This document shows positions 1 through 6,120 of a DNA stretch of 6,991 bases, piece by piece. The notes below the pieces were generated by a model. It saw nothing but the letters and a program-made list of their open reading frames with translations. It was not told where the DNA came from and made no database searches. The stretch comes from an uncultured Chloroflexota bacterium (GTDB taxonomy: Bacteria > Chloroflexota > Limnocylindria > Limnocylindrales > CSP1-4). Numbering within the stretch: position 1 is the stretch's first letter; every line of letters starts with the position of its first letter. The translations under genes were made by a program, and so were the position numbers. Where the stretch lies: NCBI GenBank assembly GCA_903928275.1, contig CAIYQJ010000225.1, forward strand, positions 1-6,991. The letters run 5' to 3'.

Positions 1-38
1 GCCGGCGCCGCCGAGGCCCTCCCGGCGGCAGCCCGTGG

Positions 39-44
39 CATACT
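39..44 (+). promoter_or_regulatory. Candidate -10 element upstream of the transketolase operon
   Basis: The hexamer CATACT matches four of six positions of the bacterial sigma70 -10 consensus (TATAAT). It sits about 80 nt upstream of the first start codon and directly abuts the first palindrome. No convincing -35 element lies 16-19 nt further upstream, where the sequence is only GC-rich, so this may be an activator-dependent promoter or not a promoter at all. It resembles CATAGT, the -10 of the better-supported promoter at 4997-5026. An AT-containing patch in such GC-rich DNA is itself mildly suggestive. Confidence 0.35.
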
Positions 45-75
45 GCACGAACGTGCGGTCATGCACGAACGTGCA
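44..75. promoter_or_regulatory. Tandem palindromic operator candidate, two copies
   Basis: The 13-mer TGCACGAACGTGC occurs at 44-56 and again at 62-74, 18 bp apart. Each copy is a palindrome with the core GCACG-AA-CGTGC. The second copy extends to six-base arms, TGCACG-AA-CGTGCA (62-75). Two copies of one dyad just ahead of a catabolic operon, overlapping the expected transcription start, are what a repressor operator looks like. The likely binder is the SorC-family regulator encoded at 3248-4222, because regulators of this type commonly bind inverted repeats near their own operon. That pairing is inference. No third full copy was seen in the window. Confidence 0.6.
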
Positions 76-109
76 CGGCGCCCGCCCGCCCTGACCGCCC
101 CGACGACCC

Positions 110-116
110 GAGGTGA
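110..116 (+). promoter_or_regulatory. Ribosome binding site that decides the first start
   Basis: GAGGTGA lies eight bases before ATG 125, an ideal Shine-Dalgarno spacing. The alternative in-frame start, GTG at 113, lies inside this motif and would leave only a poor upstream site. This favours ATG 125 over GTG 113 as the start of the transketolase N-terminal subunit. Confidence 0.65.
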
Positions 117-124
117 CTCCGCCG

Positions 125-1054
125 ATGGCCGACCCGTCCACCGCCTGGCAGGACGGCACGCGCGCCGTCGCGGCCGGTGTCCGACGCCGCGTCTTCGAGC
201 ACGTGCTCCGCAACGGGGAGGGCTACCTCTCGCAGGCATGCTCTGCCGCGGAGATCTTCGCGATGCTGTACACGCGCACGCTTCGGCTGGCGCCGCTCGC
301 GACGCCGATCCGGCCGGGGCCCTTCATCGGGGTGCCGGGGCCGCGGACTCCCGGCTACGTGACGGGCGCCGTCTATCACGGTCCGGTGGCGCCGGACCTC
401 GACCGGTTCATCTTCTCGCCCGCCCAGTACGCGCTCGCGCTCTACGCGACGCTCATCGAGGTCGGGCGGCTGGCGCCGGACGGGCTCGATGACTTCAACC
501 GGGACGGGGGAACGGTGGAGATGATCGGCGCCGAGCACTCGCCCGGCATCGAGACCACCACCGGCTCGCTCGCGCAGGCGCTCTCGCAGGCGGCGGGCAT
601 CGCCCTCGCGCGGCGGCTTCGGGGGGACACCGGCCTCGTCTGGGTCATGATGTCGGACGGGGAGTTCGAGGAGGGCCAGACGTGGGAGGCGCTCGCGAAC
701 GCCGCATTCCACCGGATCGCGAACCTCCGCGTCGTCGTGGACGCGAACGGCCAGCAGTGTGACGGCCTCGTCGCGACCGTCGCCCATCTCGAGCCGCTCG
801 CGGACCGGATCCGCGCGTTCGGCGCCAGCTGCGACGAGGTCGACGGCCACGATCTCGACGCGCTCGACGCGGCGATGCGGCGACCGAGCGACCGGCCGCA
901 CGTCGTCCTCGCCCGGACGGACCCCACCCGTGGCGTCCCGATCCTCGCGGAGAAGGCGCCGCTCCTGCACACGCTCCGGTTCGCCTCCCCGGCCGAGCAG
1001 GCCAGGTACCAGGCAGCCTTCGAGGCCATGATGCGGGAGGCAGTCGTCCGATGA
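125..1054 (+). CDS. Transketolase-type enzyme, N-terminal (thiamine diphosphate-binding) subunit
   Basis: This is a 309-residue protein, the usual size for the N-terminal half of a split transketolase. It binds the diphosphate end of thiamine diphosphate and works with the next gene product. Family motifs visible: a CSAAEIFAMLY stretch (39-49); EHSPGIETTTGSL (137-149), close to the canonical PG(I/V)ETTTG block; the cofactor/metal motif SDGEFEEGQTWEA (177-189), where the usual GDG is SDG; and VVDANGQQCDG (204-214), supplying Asp206 and Asn208. Two features are odd. The segment DRFIFSPAQYALALY (92-106) replaces the usual KGH or NGH with PAQ, so Gln101 stands where a conserved cofactor-site His is normally found. 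There is also an insertion of about 20 residues just before it (66-90), rich in Gly and Pro. Such changes suggest a divergent subfamily with a non-standard substrate rather than pentose-phosphate-pathway transketolase. Split enzymes of this kind include the apulose-4-phosphate transketolases (AptA/AptB). ATG 125 was chosen on ribosome binding site spacing. The gene overlaps the next by ATGA. Confidence 0.9.
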   Translation: MADPSTAWQDGTRAVAAGVRRRVFEHVLRNGEGYLSQACSAAEIFAMLYTRTLRLAPLATPIRPGPFIGVPGPRTPGYVTGAVYHGPVAPDLDRFIFSPAQYALALYATLIEVGRLAPDGLDDFNRDGGTVEMIGAEHSPGIETTTGSLAQALSQAAGIALARRLRGDTGLVWVMMSDGEFEEGQTWEALANAAFHRIANLRVVVDANGQQCDGLVATVAHLEPLADRIRAFGASCDEVDGHDLDALDAAMRRPSDRPHVVLARTDPTRGVPILAEKAPLLHTLRFASPAEQARYQAAFEAMMREAVVR

Positions 1055-2073
1055 GCGCCGAGATCGTCGTCCGGCCGCACGTCCAGAGCTTCATCGACTG
1101 GGCCCGGGACAAGCCCGAGGTGGTGGTCCTGGCCGCGGACCTCACGAACTCGTCCGAGGTCGGGCGCTGGCGGGACACGTACCCGGACCGCTTCTTCTCG
1201 ATGGGCATGGCCGAGCAGAACATGCTCAGCTTCGCCGCCGGGCTCGCGCGCGAGGGCTACACGCCGTTCATCCACACGTTCGCGGTCTTCATCTACCGCC
1301 GCGCGTACGACCAGCTCGCGATGTCGGTGGCGTACCCCAACCTCCGCGTCCGGATGATCGGGTTCCTGCCGGGGATCCTCACCCCGGGCGGCGTCACGCA
1401 CCAGGCGATCGAGGATGTCGCGATCCTCCGCGCCACGCCGAACATGACGGTGCTCGAGACCGGGGACGCCACCGAGGTCGAGAGCGTCCTCGACGTAGCC
1501 CAGGCCGTGGACGGACCCGTCTACGTCCGGATGCTGCGCGGCGCCGTCCCTCGGCTCTTCCCTCGTGACGACCCCATGCGGCTCGACCGGGTCCGTGTCC
1601 TCGGCGACGGTCCGGACGTGGCGCTGGTCACCGCCGGCATCGAGACGGAGGAGGGGATGCGAGCCGTCCGCGCCCTGGAGCGTCGCGGCGTGGGCATCCG
1701 CCACCTGCACGTCTCCACGCACAAGCCGTTCGATGACCCGGAGATCCTCTCGACGCTCGCGGGCTCACGGGCCGGTGTCGTCACAGCCGAGAACCACACG
1801 ATCGTCGGCGGCCTGGGGTCCGCGGTGGCCGAGAAGATCGCGGAGGCGGGCCTGGGGAAGCGGCTGGTCCGCGTCGGGCTCCAGGACACCTACGCGCACG
1901 GTGCGAGCCGCGAGCACCTCGCCCGCGAGCACGGGCTGGACGCGCTCGGCATCGTCGGCGCGGTGGAGCGGCTCCTGGGCGAGCACCTCGGGATCGACCC
2001 TGCCGAGATGTCCGACGAGCTGCCGGCGCCCGAGCCGGCCGCGGCGTCGGCCGAGCGGAGCGACTCGCTGTGA
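1051..2073 (+). CDS. Transketolase-type enzyme, C-terminal subunit
   Basis: This 340-residue protein carries the pyrimidine-binding and C-terminal transketolase domains and should form the active enzyme with the preceding product. The segment FFSMGMAEQNMLSFAAGLA (48-66) contains Glu55, the Glu that activates the thiamine aminopyrimidine. FAVFIYRRAYDQ (77-88) and TPGGVTHQAIEDVA (111-124, with His117) match the conserved active-site blocks. The C-terminal domain begins near residue 188 (DVALVTAGIETEEGM) and carries ENHTIVGGLGSAVAE (247-261) and the typical QDTYAHGAS segment (278-286). The last 25 or so residues are Pro/Ala/Ser/Glu-rich and probably disordered. Start ATG 1051 overlaps the upstream stop by four bases, with GGGAGG at 1035-1040 as ribosome binding site, so the two subunits should be made in step. 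1-Deoxy-xylulose-5-phosphate synthase is a distant alternative, but that enzyme is a single larger chain. Confidence 0.92.
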   Translation: MSAEIVVRPHVQSFIDWARDKPEVVVLAADLTNSSEVGRWRDTYPDRFFSMGMAEQNMLSFAAGLAREGYTPFIHTFAVFIYRRAYDQLAMSVAYPNLRVRMIGFLPGILTPGGVTHQAIEDVAILRATPNMTVLETGDATEVESVLDVAQAVDGPVYVRMLRGAVPRLFPRDDPMRLDRVRVLGDGPDVALVTAGIETEEGMRAVRALERRGVGIRHLHVSTHKPFDDPEILSTLAGSRAGVVTAENHTIVGGLGSAVAEKIAEAGLGKRLVRVGLQDTYAHGASREHLAREHGLDALGIVGAVERLLGEHLGIDPAEMSDELPAPEPAAASAERSDSL

Positions 2074-3251
2074 TCGGTCCCACGACGCTGCGCGTGAGCG
2101 GCTCCAGGTTCCTGGCGACCTACGCGATCGCGGGCCCGCATGACGCGGCCCGCGGGCGAGCGCAGGACATCGCCGTGGAGCAGACGATCGAGTTCCCCGC
2201 CGACCTCATCGCGGACGATGACATCCGGCGCCACGTCATCGGTCGCGTCGAGTCGGTGGATGCGACCGGTCCGGAGCGGAGCCGCGTGCGGATCAGCTAC
2301 GCGGTGGAGACGACCGGCGGCGAGCTTCCGCAGCTCCTCAACGTCCTCTTCGGCAACTGCTCCCTGTACCCCGGTGTCCGCCTCGTCGGGCTCGAGCTGC
2401 CGTCCGACCTGCTCGGCCGCTTCCCGGGTCCGCGCTTCGGCGTCCCGGGGCTCCGTGCGCTGCTCGGCGTCCCGGATCGCCCTCTCCTGACCACTGCGCT
2501 CAAGCCGATGGGCCTCGACGCCGGTGCGTTCGCCGGGATCGCGGAGACGCTCGTCCGCGGCGGCATCGACGTGATCAAGGATGACCACGGCCTCGCGAAC
2601 CAGCCCTTCGCACCGTGGGAGGAGCGCGTCCGCGCCTGCGCCGCGGCGGTTCGGCGCACGAACGACGCGATCGGCGCCCGGAGCCTCTACATGCCGTCGC
2701 TCAACGGACCGGCCGACGAGATCGCGGAACGGGCGCGGATCGCGCGCGACGCCGGAGCCGGCGGCCTCCTCGTGCTGCCGGGTCTCGCCGGGCTCGACAC
2801 GATGCGCGCGCTCGCCGCGGACGACGGGATCGGGCTGCCGATCATGGGTCACCCGGCCTTCCTCGGCTCCTTCGTGATCGGCGACGACGCGGGGATCGAG
2901 CACGGCGTGCTGTTCGGGACGATCTTCCGCCTCGCTGGAGCCGACCTCGTCGTGTTCCCGAGCTACGGTGGTCGGTTCAGCTTCAGCCGTGACGCGTGCG
3001 CCTCGATCGCGCGGTCCTGCCGTGCTCCCCTCGGCCACATGCCGGCCATCTTCCCGGCCCCCGGGGGCGGCATGACGCTCGCCCGGGTCGAGGAGATCCA
3101 CGCGTTCTACGGGCCCGACACGGCGCTCCTCGTGGGCGGCGACCTCCATCGCGGGGACCTCCTCGCCAACGTCACGCGGATGCGGGCGGCCGTGGACGAC
3201 GATGCCGGCGAGCCACGTCCGTCGGCCTCGGGCGTGCCAGGTCGTCCGTGA
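2070..3251 (+). CDS. RuBisCO-like protein (form IV type), substrate unknown
   Basis: This 393-residue protein belongs to the RuBisCO large-subunit superfamily but cannot be a carboxylating RuBisCO. The N-terminal domain is recognisable (FLATYAIAG at 14-22; AVEQTIEFPADL at 35-46). FGNCSLY (94-100) keeps the Asn equivalent to RuBisCO Asn123. The barrel begins with RPLLTTALKPMGL (137-149), where Lys145 matches Lys175. RGGIDVIKDDHGLANQPF (163-180) matches the metal-site loop: Lys170 is the lysine carbamylated in RuBisCO (Lys201) and Asp172 matches Asp203, but His173 replaces Glu204. The HRAMH block is reduced to GHPAFLGSF (260-268), the His327 and loop-6 Lys334 region reads FPSYGGRFSFS (296-306), and the Ser379 region reads PAPGGGM (329-335). 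Phosphate-binding glycines near 356-357 remain. Known relatives catalyse enolisation, isomerisation or C-C cleavage (MtnW in methionine salvage, OiaX in apionate catabolism). GTG 2070 overlaps the upstream TGA. Start and family are secure; the reaction is not. Confidence 0.88.
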   Translation: MIGPTTLRVSGSRFLATYAIAGPHDAARGRAQDIAVEQTIEFPADLIADDDIRRHVIGRVESVDATGPERSRVRISYAVETTGGELPQLLNVLFGNCSLYPGVRLVGLELPSDLLGRFPGPRFGVPGLRALLGVPDRPLLTTALKPMGLDAGAFAGIAETLVRGGIDVIKDDHGLANQPFAPWEERVRACAAAVRRTNDAIGARSLYMPSLNGPADEIAERARIARDAGAGGLLVLPGLAGLDTMRALAADDGIGLPIMGHPAFLGSFVIGDDAGIEHGVLFGTIFRLAGADLVVFPSYGGRFSFSRDACASIARSCRAPLGHMPAIFPAPGGGMTLARVEEIHAFYGPDTALLVGGDLHRGDLLANVTRMRAAVDDDAGEPRPSASGVPGRP

Positions 3252-4222
3252 TCGACGACCGTCGCGACTTCCTCGTCGAGGTCGCGTGGCTTCACCACGA
3301 GTTCCGGCTCACACAGGACGAGATCGCGCGGCGGTTCGACGTCTCCCGGTCCACGATCAGCCGCGCCCTCGCCGACGCGGCGCGGCAGGGGATCGTGCAG
3401 GTCGTGTTGACCGTGCCGATCCGCCGCGAGTCGCGGCTCGCCGCCGACCTCGCCACGCGCCTCCACGTCGCCGCGACGGTGGGCGTCCGCGTCGGCGCCG
3501 AGTCGTCGGCGACGGCGGCCGCCCGCGCGGCCGCCCGGCTCGTGGAGCGCATCGGAGACGCGGGGCACGCGACCCTCGCGGCGAGCTGGGGCCGGACCCT
3601 CGCGGCGACGGCCCGTCTCGTCCGGGCCCGCGCGACGACCGCCGTCCGCGTCGTGGACGCGGTGGGCCATGCAGGGGGCGGGGAGATGGTTCCCGCGGTC
3701 GACGTGACCCGGACGCTCGCCGCCGCGCTCGGCGCGTCGGTGGTGCACCTGCCCGCTCCCGCGTTCGTGGAGCCGGGTCCATCGTTCGACGCGCTCGTCG
3801 CGAGCGAGCCGGTCCGCCGTGCACTCGAGGTCGCCCGCGCCGCCGACGTCACGCTCGTATCCGTCGGGGTCGTCGGCGAGGAGGCGCAGCTGCGCATCGC
3901 CGGGCTCGTCTCGGGCCCCGCCATGACTTGTCTCGTCGACGCTGGAGCGGTCGGGGAGATCCTTGGGCGGTGGTACGATTCGGCGGGCCGCCTGGTCGAT
4001 GCGCCCGGGCTCGCCGCCGTCGGCCTGTCGCTCGCGGACCTGTCCATGTCCCGTCGGGTCATCGCGGTCGCCGGGGGCCCGGAGAAGGCCGCCGCGATCC
4101 GGGCTGCGCTCGCCGGCGGCATCGTCCACGAGATCGTCATCGACGACGGCCTCGCCGAGTCCCTCCTCGCCGACGCGCCGATCGTCGAGTCCGAGGATGC
4201 GTTCTCATCGGCCGCCCCGTGA
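3248..4222 (+). CDS. SorC-family sugar-phosphate-responsive transcriptional regulator
   Basis: This 324-residue protein has the SorC/DeoR (CggR-like) layout. An N-terminal helix-turn-helix, LTQDEIARRFDVSRSTISRA (21-40), binds DNA. A long C-terminal sugar-binding domain follows, with the family landmarks SWGRTLAATARL (113-124), VRVVDAVGHAGGGE (133-146), a TLVSVGVVG strand (202-210), GAVGEILGRWYDSAGR (233-248) and the end block AVAGGPEKAAAIRAALAGG (273-291). Proteins of this family are usually soluble repressors released by a phosphorylated sugar made by the operon they control. The start GTG 3248 overlaps the stop of the RuBisCO-like gene (GTGA). The open frame continues upstream inside that gene, but its sequence there is arginine-rich out-of-frame translation, so the upstream starts are rejected. 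The best operator candidates are the tandem palindromes at 44-75 and perhaps the dyad at 5038-5051. Confidence 0.93.
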   Translation: MIDDRRDFLVEVAWLHHEFRLTQDEIARRFDVSRSTISRALADAARQGIVQVVLTVPIRRESRLAADLATRLHVAATVGVRVGAESSATAAARAAARLVERIGDAGHATLAASWGRTLAATARLVRARATTAVRVVDAVGHAGGGEMVPAVDVTRTLAAALGASVVHLPAPAFVEPGPSFDALVASEPVRRALEVARAADVTLVSVGVVGEEAQLRIAGLVSGPAMTCLVDAGAVGEILGRWYDSAGRLVDAPGLAAVGLSLADLSMSRRVIAVAGGPEKAAAIRAALAGGIVHEIVIDDGLAESLLADAPIVESEDAFSSAAP

Positions 4223-4262
4223 CGTCGGGCGCGCCGCCGACAAGCCCGGAGGAGGGCACTCC

Positions 4263-4961
4263 ATGACCGCGTCCGGCATCCCGCAGACGCGCCGCGAGGC
4301 GCGGGAACTCGTGGTCCTGTTCTGCCGCCGCATGCTCCACGAGCACCTGGTGTCGTACACGGCCGGGAACATCAGCACCCGGATCGCTTCCGAGCCGGGC
4401 CTCGTCGCGGTCACGCCCGGCAGCACGGCGTACGACACTCTCCGCCCCGAGGACATCGTCATCGTCGCTCTCGACGGCACCGTCGTCGAAGGGTCGCTGA
4501 GGCCCACCGCGGAGCTGCCGCTCCACACGCTCGCCTACCGCGACCGGCCCGACGTCGCGGGGATCGTCCACACCCACAGCCCGGCCGCGATGGCCCTCGC
4601 GGCGCTCGGCATGGACCTGCCGCCGATCCTCCACGGCCTCATCGCCGCCTGCGGTGGCGGCATCGTGACAGCGCCCTACGCCCGCGGCGCGACGGAGGAC
4701 ATGGCGACCCTGACCGCGGAGCCGCTCCGCCACCGGAGCGCATGCCTGCTCCGAAACCACGGCGTCCTCGCGATCGGGCCCACGGTGGAGCACGCGTACA
4801 ACGCCGCCTGCGTCGTCGAGGGCGTCGCCGACGCGTACCTCCGCGCGCTGCCGTTCGGGCCCGTCCCCGAGGTGCCGGCGGACGACGTCGCGCGCATCCG
4901 CGAGACGCAATGGGCGCCGGCGTGGGCGGACAGGGGGGCCGCGCCCACGCACGGCGGGTAG
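4263..4961 (+). CDS. Class II aldolase/adducin family protein, FucA-like sugar-phosphate aldolase
   Basis: This 232-residue protein has the size of L-fuculose-1-phosphate aldolase (about 215). SYTAGNISTR (31-40) is the phosphate-binding loop. TPGSTAYDTLRPEDIV (51-66) is the second phosphate/substrate loop. Glu84 in TAELPLH (82-88) is the catalytic acid. His103 and His105 in VHTHSP (102-107) and His166 in LLRNHGVL (162-169) are the three zinc ligands. All key residues are present, so it should be an active zinc enzyme that cleaves a ketulose 1-phosphate to dihydroxyacetone phosphate and an aldehyde. The fold is also used by L-ribulose-5-phosphate 4-epimerase, by MtnB (methylthioribulose-1-phosphate dehydratase) and by 3-oxo-tetronate-4-phosphate decarboxylases. 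Next to an MtnA-like isomerase, MtnB or a 5-deoxy/methylthio-ribulose-phosphate aldolase are real options. Start ATG 4263 follows the strong site GGAGGAGGG (4248-4256). The 40-nt upstream gap shows no promoter, so it probably continues the first operon. Confidence 0.9.
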   Translation: MTASGIPQTRREARELVVLFCRRMLHEHLVSYTAGNISTRIASEPGLVAVTPGSTAYDTLRPEDIVIVALDGTVVEGSLRPTAELPLHTLAYRDRPDVAGIVHTHSPAAMALAALGMDLPPILHGLIAACGGGIVTAPYARGATEDMATLTAEPLRHRSACLLRNHGVLAIGPTVEHAYNAACVVEGVADAYLRALPFGPVPEVPADDVARIRETQWAPAWADRGAAPTHGG

Positions 4962-4996
4962 CTCCGCGACCCGGCCGAACCCGCAGCGCGACCGAC

Positions 4997-5026
4997 TTGA
5001 CACCGTCTCCGCGGGCGCCCCATAGT
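4997..5026 (+). promoter_or_regulatory. Sigma70-like promoter for the mtnA-like gene
   Basis: TTGACA at 4997-5002 is a perfect -35 consensus, followed after 18 bases by CATAGT (5021-5026), which matches four of six -10 positions. A transcription start near 5033 is expected, giving a leader of about 50 nt before GTG 5083. In DNA this GC-rich a full TTGACA in the only intergenic gap is unlikely to be chance. This splits the locus into two transcription units, or gives the downstream genes an internal promoter. Confidence 0.7.
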
Positions 5027-5037
5027 GGGAGTTGTAG

Positions 5038-5051
5038 GACGACTGGTCGTC
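5038..5051. promoter_or_regulatory. Palindromic operator candidate downstream of the promoter
   Basis: GACGACTGGTCGTC is a perfect inverted repeat with six-base arms and a two-base centre. It begins about five bases after the expected transcription start, where a bound repressor would block RNA polymerase. Its size and spacing resemble the 44-75 dyads (six-base arms, two-base centre), but the arm sequence differs (GACGAC against TGCACG). It may therefore be bound by a different regulator, or by the same one only if its specificity is loose. Confidence 0.5.
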
Positions 5052-5082
5052 TTGTGACCGAGCGAACGCGAGGGGGAGGGTC

Positions 5083-6120
5083 GTGAGGGAGCCGCTCCGG
5101 CCGATCGAGTGGACCGGGAACGCCGTTCGCGTCATCGACCAGACCGAGCTGCCGGGTCGCCTCGTGCGCATGTCGCTCGAGAGCGTGGAGCAGCTGGTCG
5201 ATGCGATCCAGCGGCTGGCCGTCCGTGGCGCGCCCCAGCTCGGTGCGGTCGGCGCCCTCGGCGTCGTGATCGCGATGGATCAGTGTGCCCGCGAGGGCTG
5301 GAGCCCTGCGGAGCTCGACGCCGCGATCGCCCACATCCGCGCCGCCCGACCCACCGCCGTCAACCTCGCATGGGGCGTCGACCGTGTCAGTCCGCTCATC
5401 TCGTCCGGTCGCCAGGCCGTGCTGGCCGCCGCGCTCGACATCGTCGAGCAGGACGAGCGGATCAATCGCGCGATCGGCCGCCACGGCGCCGACTGGGTCC
5501 AGGCCCGCGTCCCGGGTCGCGTCCGGGTCCTCACCCACTGCAACACGGGCGCGCTCGCGACGACCGCATGGGGAACCGCGCTCGGCGTGATCCGCGAGCT
5601 GCACGCTCGCGGGGCGCTCGAGGTCGTCTTCGTCGATGAGACACGCCCGCTCCTCCAGGGGGCGCGGCTCACGGCCTGGGAGCTCGTGCAGGATGGGATC
5701 CCGCACTACGTCCAGGCGGACGGCGCGGCGGCGAGCACGATCCTGCGCGGCCTCGTGGACGTGGCGATCATCGGTGCCGACCGGATCGCAGCGAACGGGG
5801 ACACGGCGAACAAGATCGGGAGCGTGGGCGTCGCGCTCGCGTGCGCCGACGCCGGCATCCCGTTCATCGTCGCGGCTCCCGAGTCCACCGTCGACGTCCG
5901 CACGGCGAGCGGCGCGGACATCGAGATCGAGATGCGCGACGGAGCCGAGGTGCTCACCTGGGGAGGCGTCCGCGTGGCGCCCGAGGGCACGCGCGCCCAC
6001 AACCCGGCCTTCGACGTGACGCCCGCGCGACTCATCACCGCGCTCGTCACGGAGGAGGGCGTCCTCGAGGTCAGCGCCGGCCAGGTCCCGGGCGACCGGC
6101 TGAGCAGCGGCGTCCGGTGA
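5083..6120 (+). CDS. mtnA: MtnA-family aldose-1-phosphate isomerase (S-methyl-5-thioribose-1-phosphate isomerase-like)
   Basis: This 345-residue protein has the full length of MtnA. The family converts 5-methylthioribose 1-phosphate to 5-methylthioribulose 1-phosphate; close relatives act on 5-deoxyribose 1-phosphate, and more distant ones on ribose 1,5-bisphosphate. Visible motifs: PIEWTGN at the start (7-13), AVRGAPQLGAVGALG (46-60), THCNTGALATTAWGTALG (151-168) with the catalytic Cys153, FVDETRPLLQGARLTAWEL (183-201), GADRIAANGDTANKIG (231-246) with the catalytic Asp233, and NPAFDVTPARLITALVTEEG (307-326). Both catalytic residues are intact, so it should be active. The RGAP loop reads RGAPQLG, whereas RGAPAIG or RGAPALG is usual. 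GTG 5083 follows AGGGGGAGGG directly and no other in-frame start is credible. It has its own promoter and overlaps the next gene by GTGA. The symbol reflects the family; methylthioribose may not be the substrate here, because other methionine-salvage genes are absent from the window. Confidence 0.92.
   Translation: MREPLRPIEWTGNAVRVIDQTELPGRLVRMSLESVEQLVDAIQRLAVRGAPQLGAVGALGVVIAMDQCAREGWSPAELDAAIAHIRAARPTAVNLAWGVDRVSPLISSGRQAVLAAALDIVEQDERINRAIGRHGADWVQARVPGRVRVLTHCNTGALATTAWGTALGVIRELHARGALEVVFVDETRPLLQGARLTAWELVQDGIPHYVQADGAAASTILRGLVDVAIIGADRIAANGDTANKIGSVGVALACADAGIPFIVAAPESTVDVRTASGADIEIEMRDGAEVLTWGGVRVAPEGTRAHNPAFDVTPARLITALVTEEGVLEVSAGQVPGDRLSSGVR

Larger units (their letters stand above)
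4962..5082 (+). other. Intergenic control region between the two gene blocks
   Basis: This is the only sizeable gap in the window (121 nt). It contains no small gene that could be supported. It holds a sigma70-like promoter (4997-5026), a perfect 6+6 palindrome (5038-5051) and a purine-rich ribosome binding site, AGGGGGAGGG (5071-5080), two bases before GTG 5083. No convincing intrinsic terminator (stable hairpin plus T-run) for the first block was seen, so read-through from upstream is possible. Confidence 0.7.

Noticed and set aside
1..116. Possible 3' end of an upstream gene: a frame open from position 3 to TGA 114-116, overlapping GTG 113
   Set aside because: The GTGA overlap pattern is tempting, but the peptide (rich in Arg, Pro and Thr) looks non-coding, and the tandem palindromes and -10-like element lie in the same stretch. 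Another frame open from position 1 runs to 492 inside the transketolase gene and is likewise a shadow. It remains unresolved whether bases 1-38 belong to a neighbouring gene.
2996..3247. Upstream 84-codon extension of the SorC-family regulator reading frame inside the RuBisCO-like gene
   Set aside because: The extension is Arg/Pro/Gly-rich out-of-frame translation of the RuBisCO-like gene. The conserved regulator begins just after GTG 3248, which overlaps the upstream stop as other genes here do.
2070..3251. Carbon fixation by a true RuBisCO, with the MtnA-like protein as ribose-1,5-bisphosphate isomerase feeding it
   Set aside because: The RuBisCO-like protein lacks Glu204, Lys334, His327 and the HRAMH block, so it cannot carboxylate ribulose bisphosphate; the archaeal-type AMP pathway model does not hold.
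4223..4262. Possible separate promoter for the FucA-like aldolase in the 40-nt gap
   Set aside because: The gap contains only a strong ribosome binding site; there is no -35 or -10-like sequence, so co-transcription with the upstream genes is the simpler reading.
5013..5020. GGGCGCCC, an 8-bp palindrome inside the promoter spacer
   Set aside because: Short G/C palindromes are expected by chance in this composition and no T-run follows, so it is neither a terminator nor a convincing operator.
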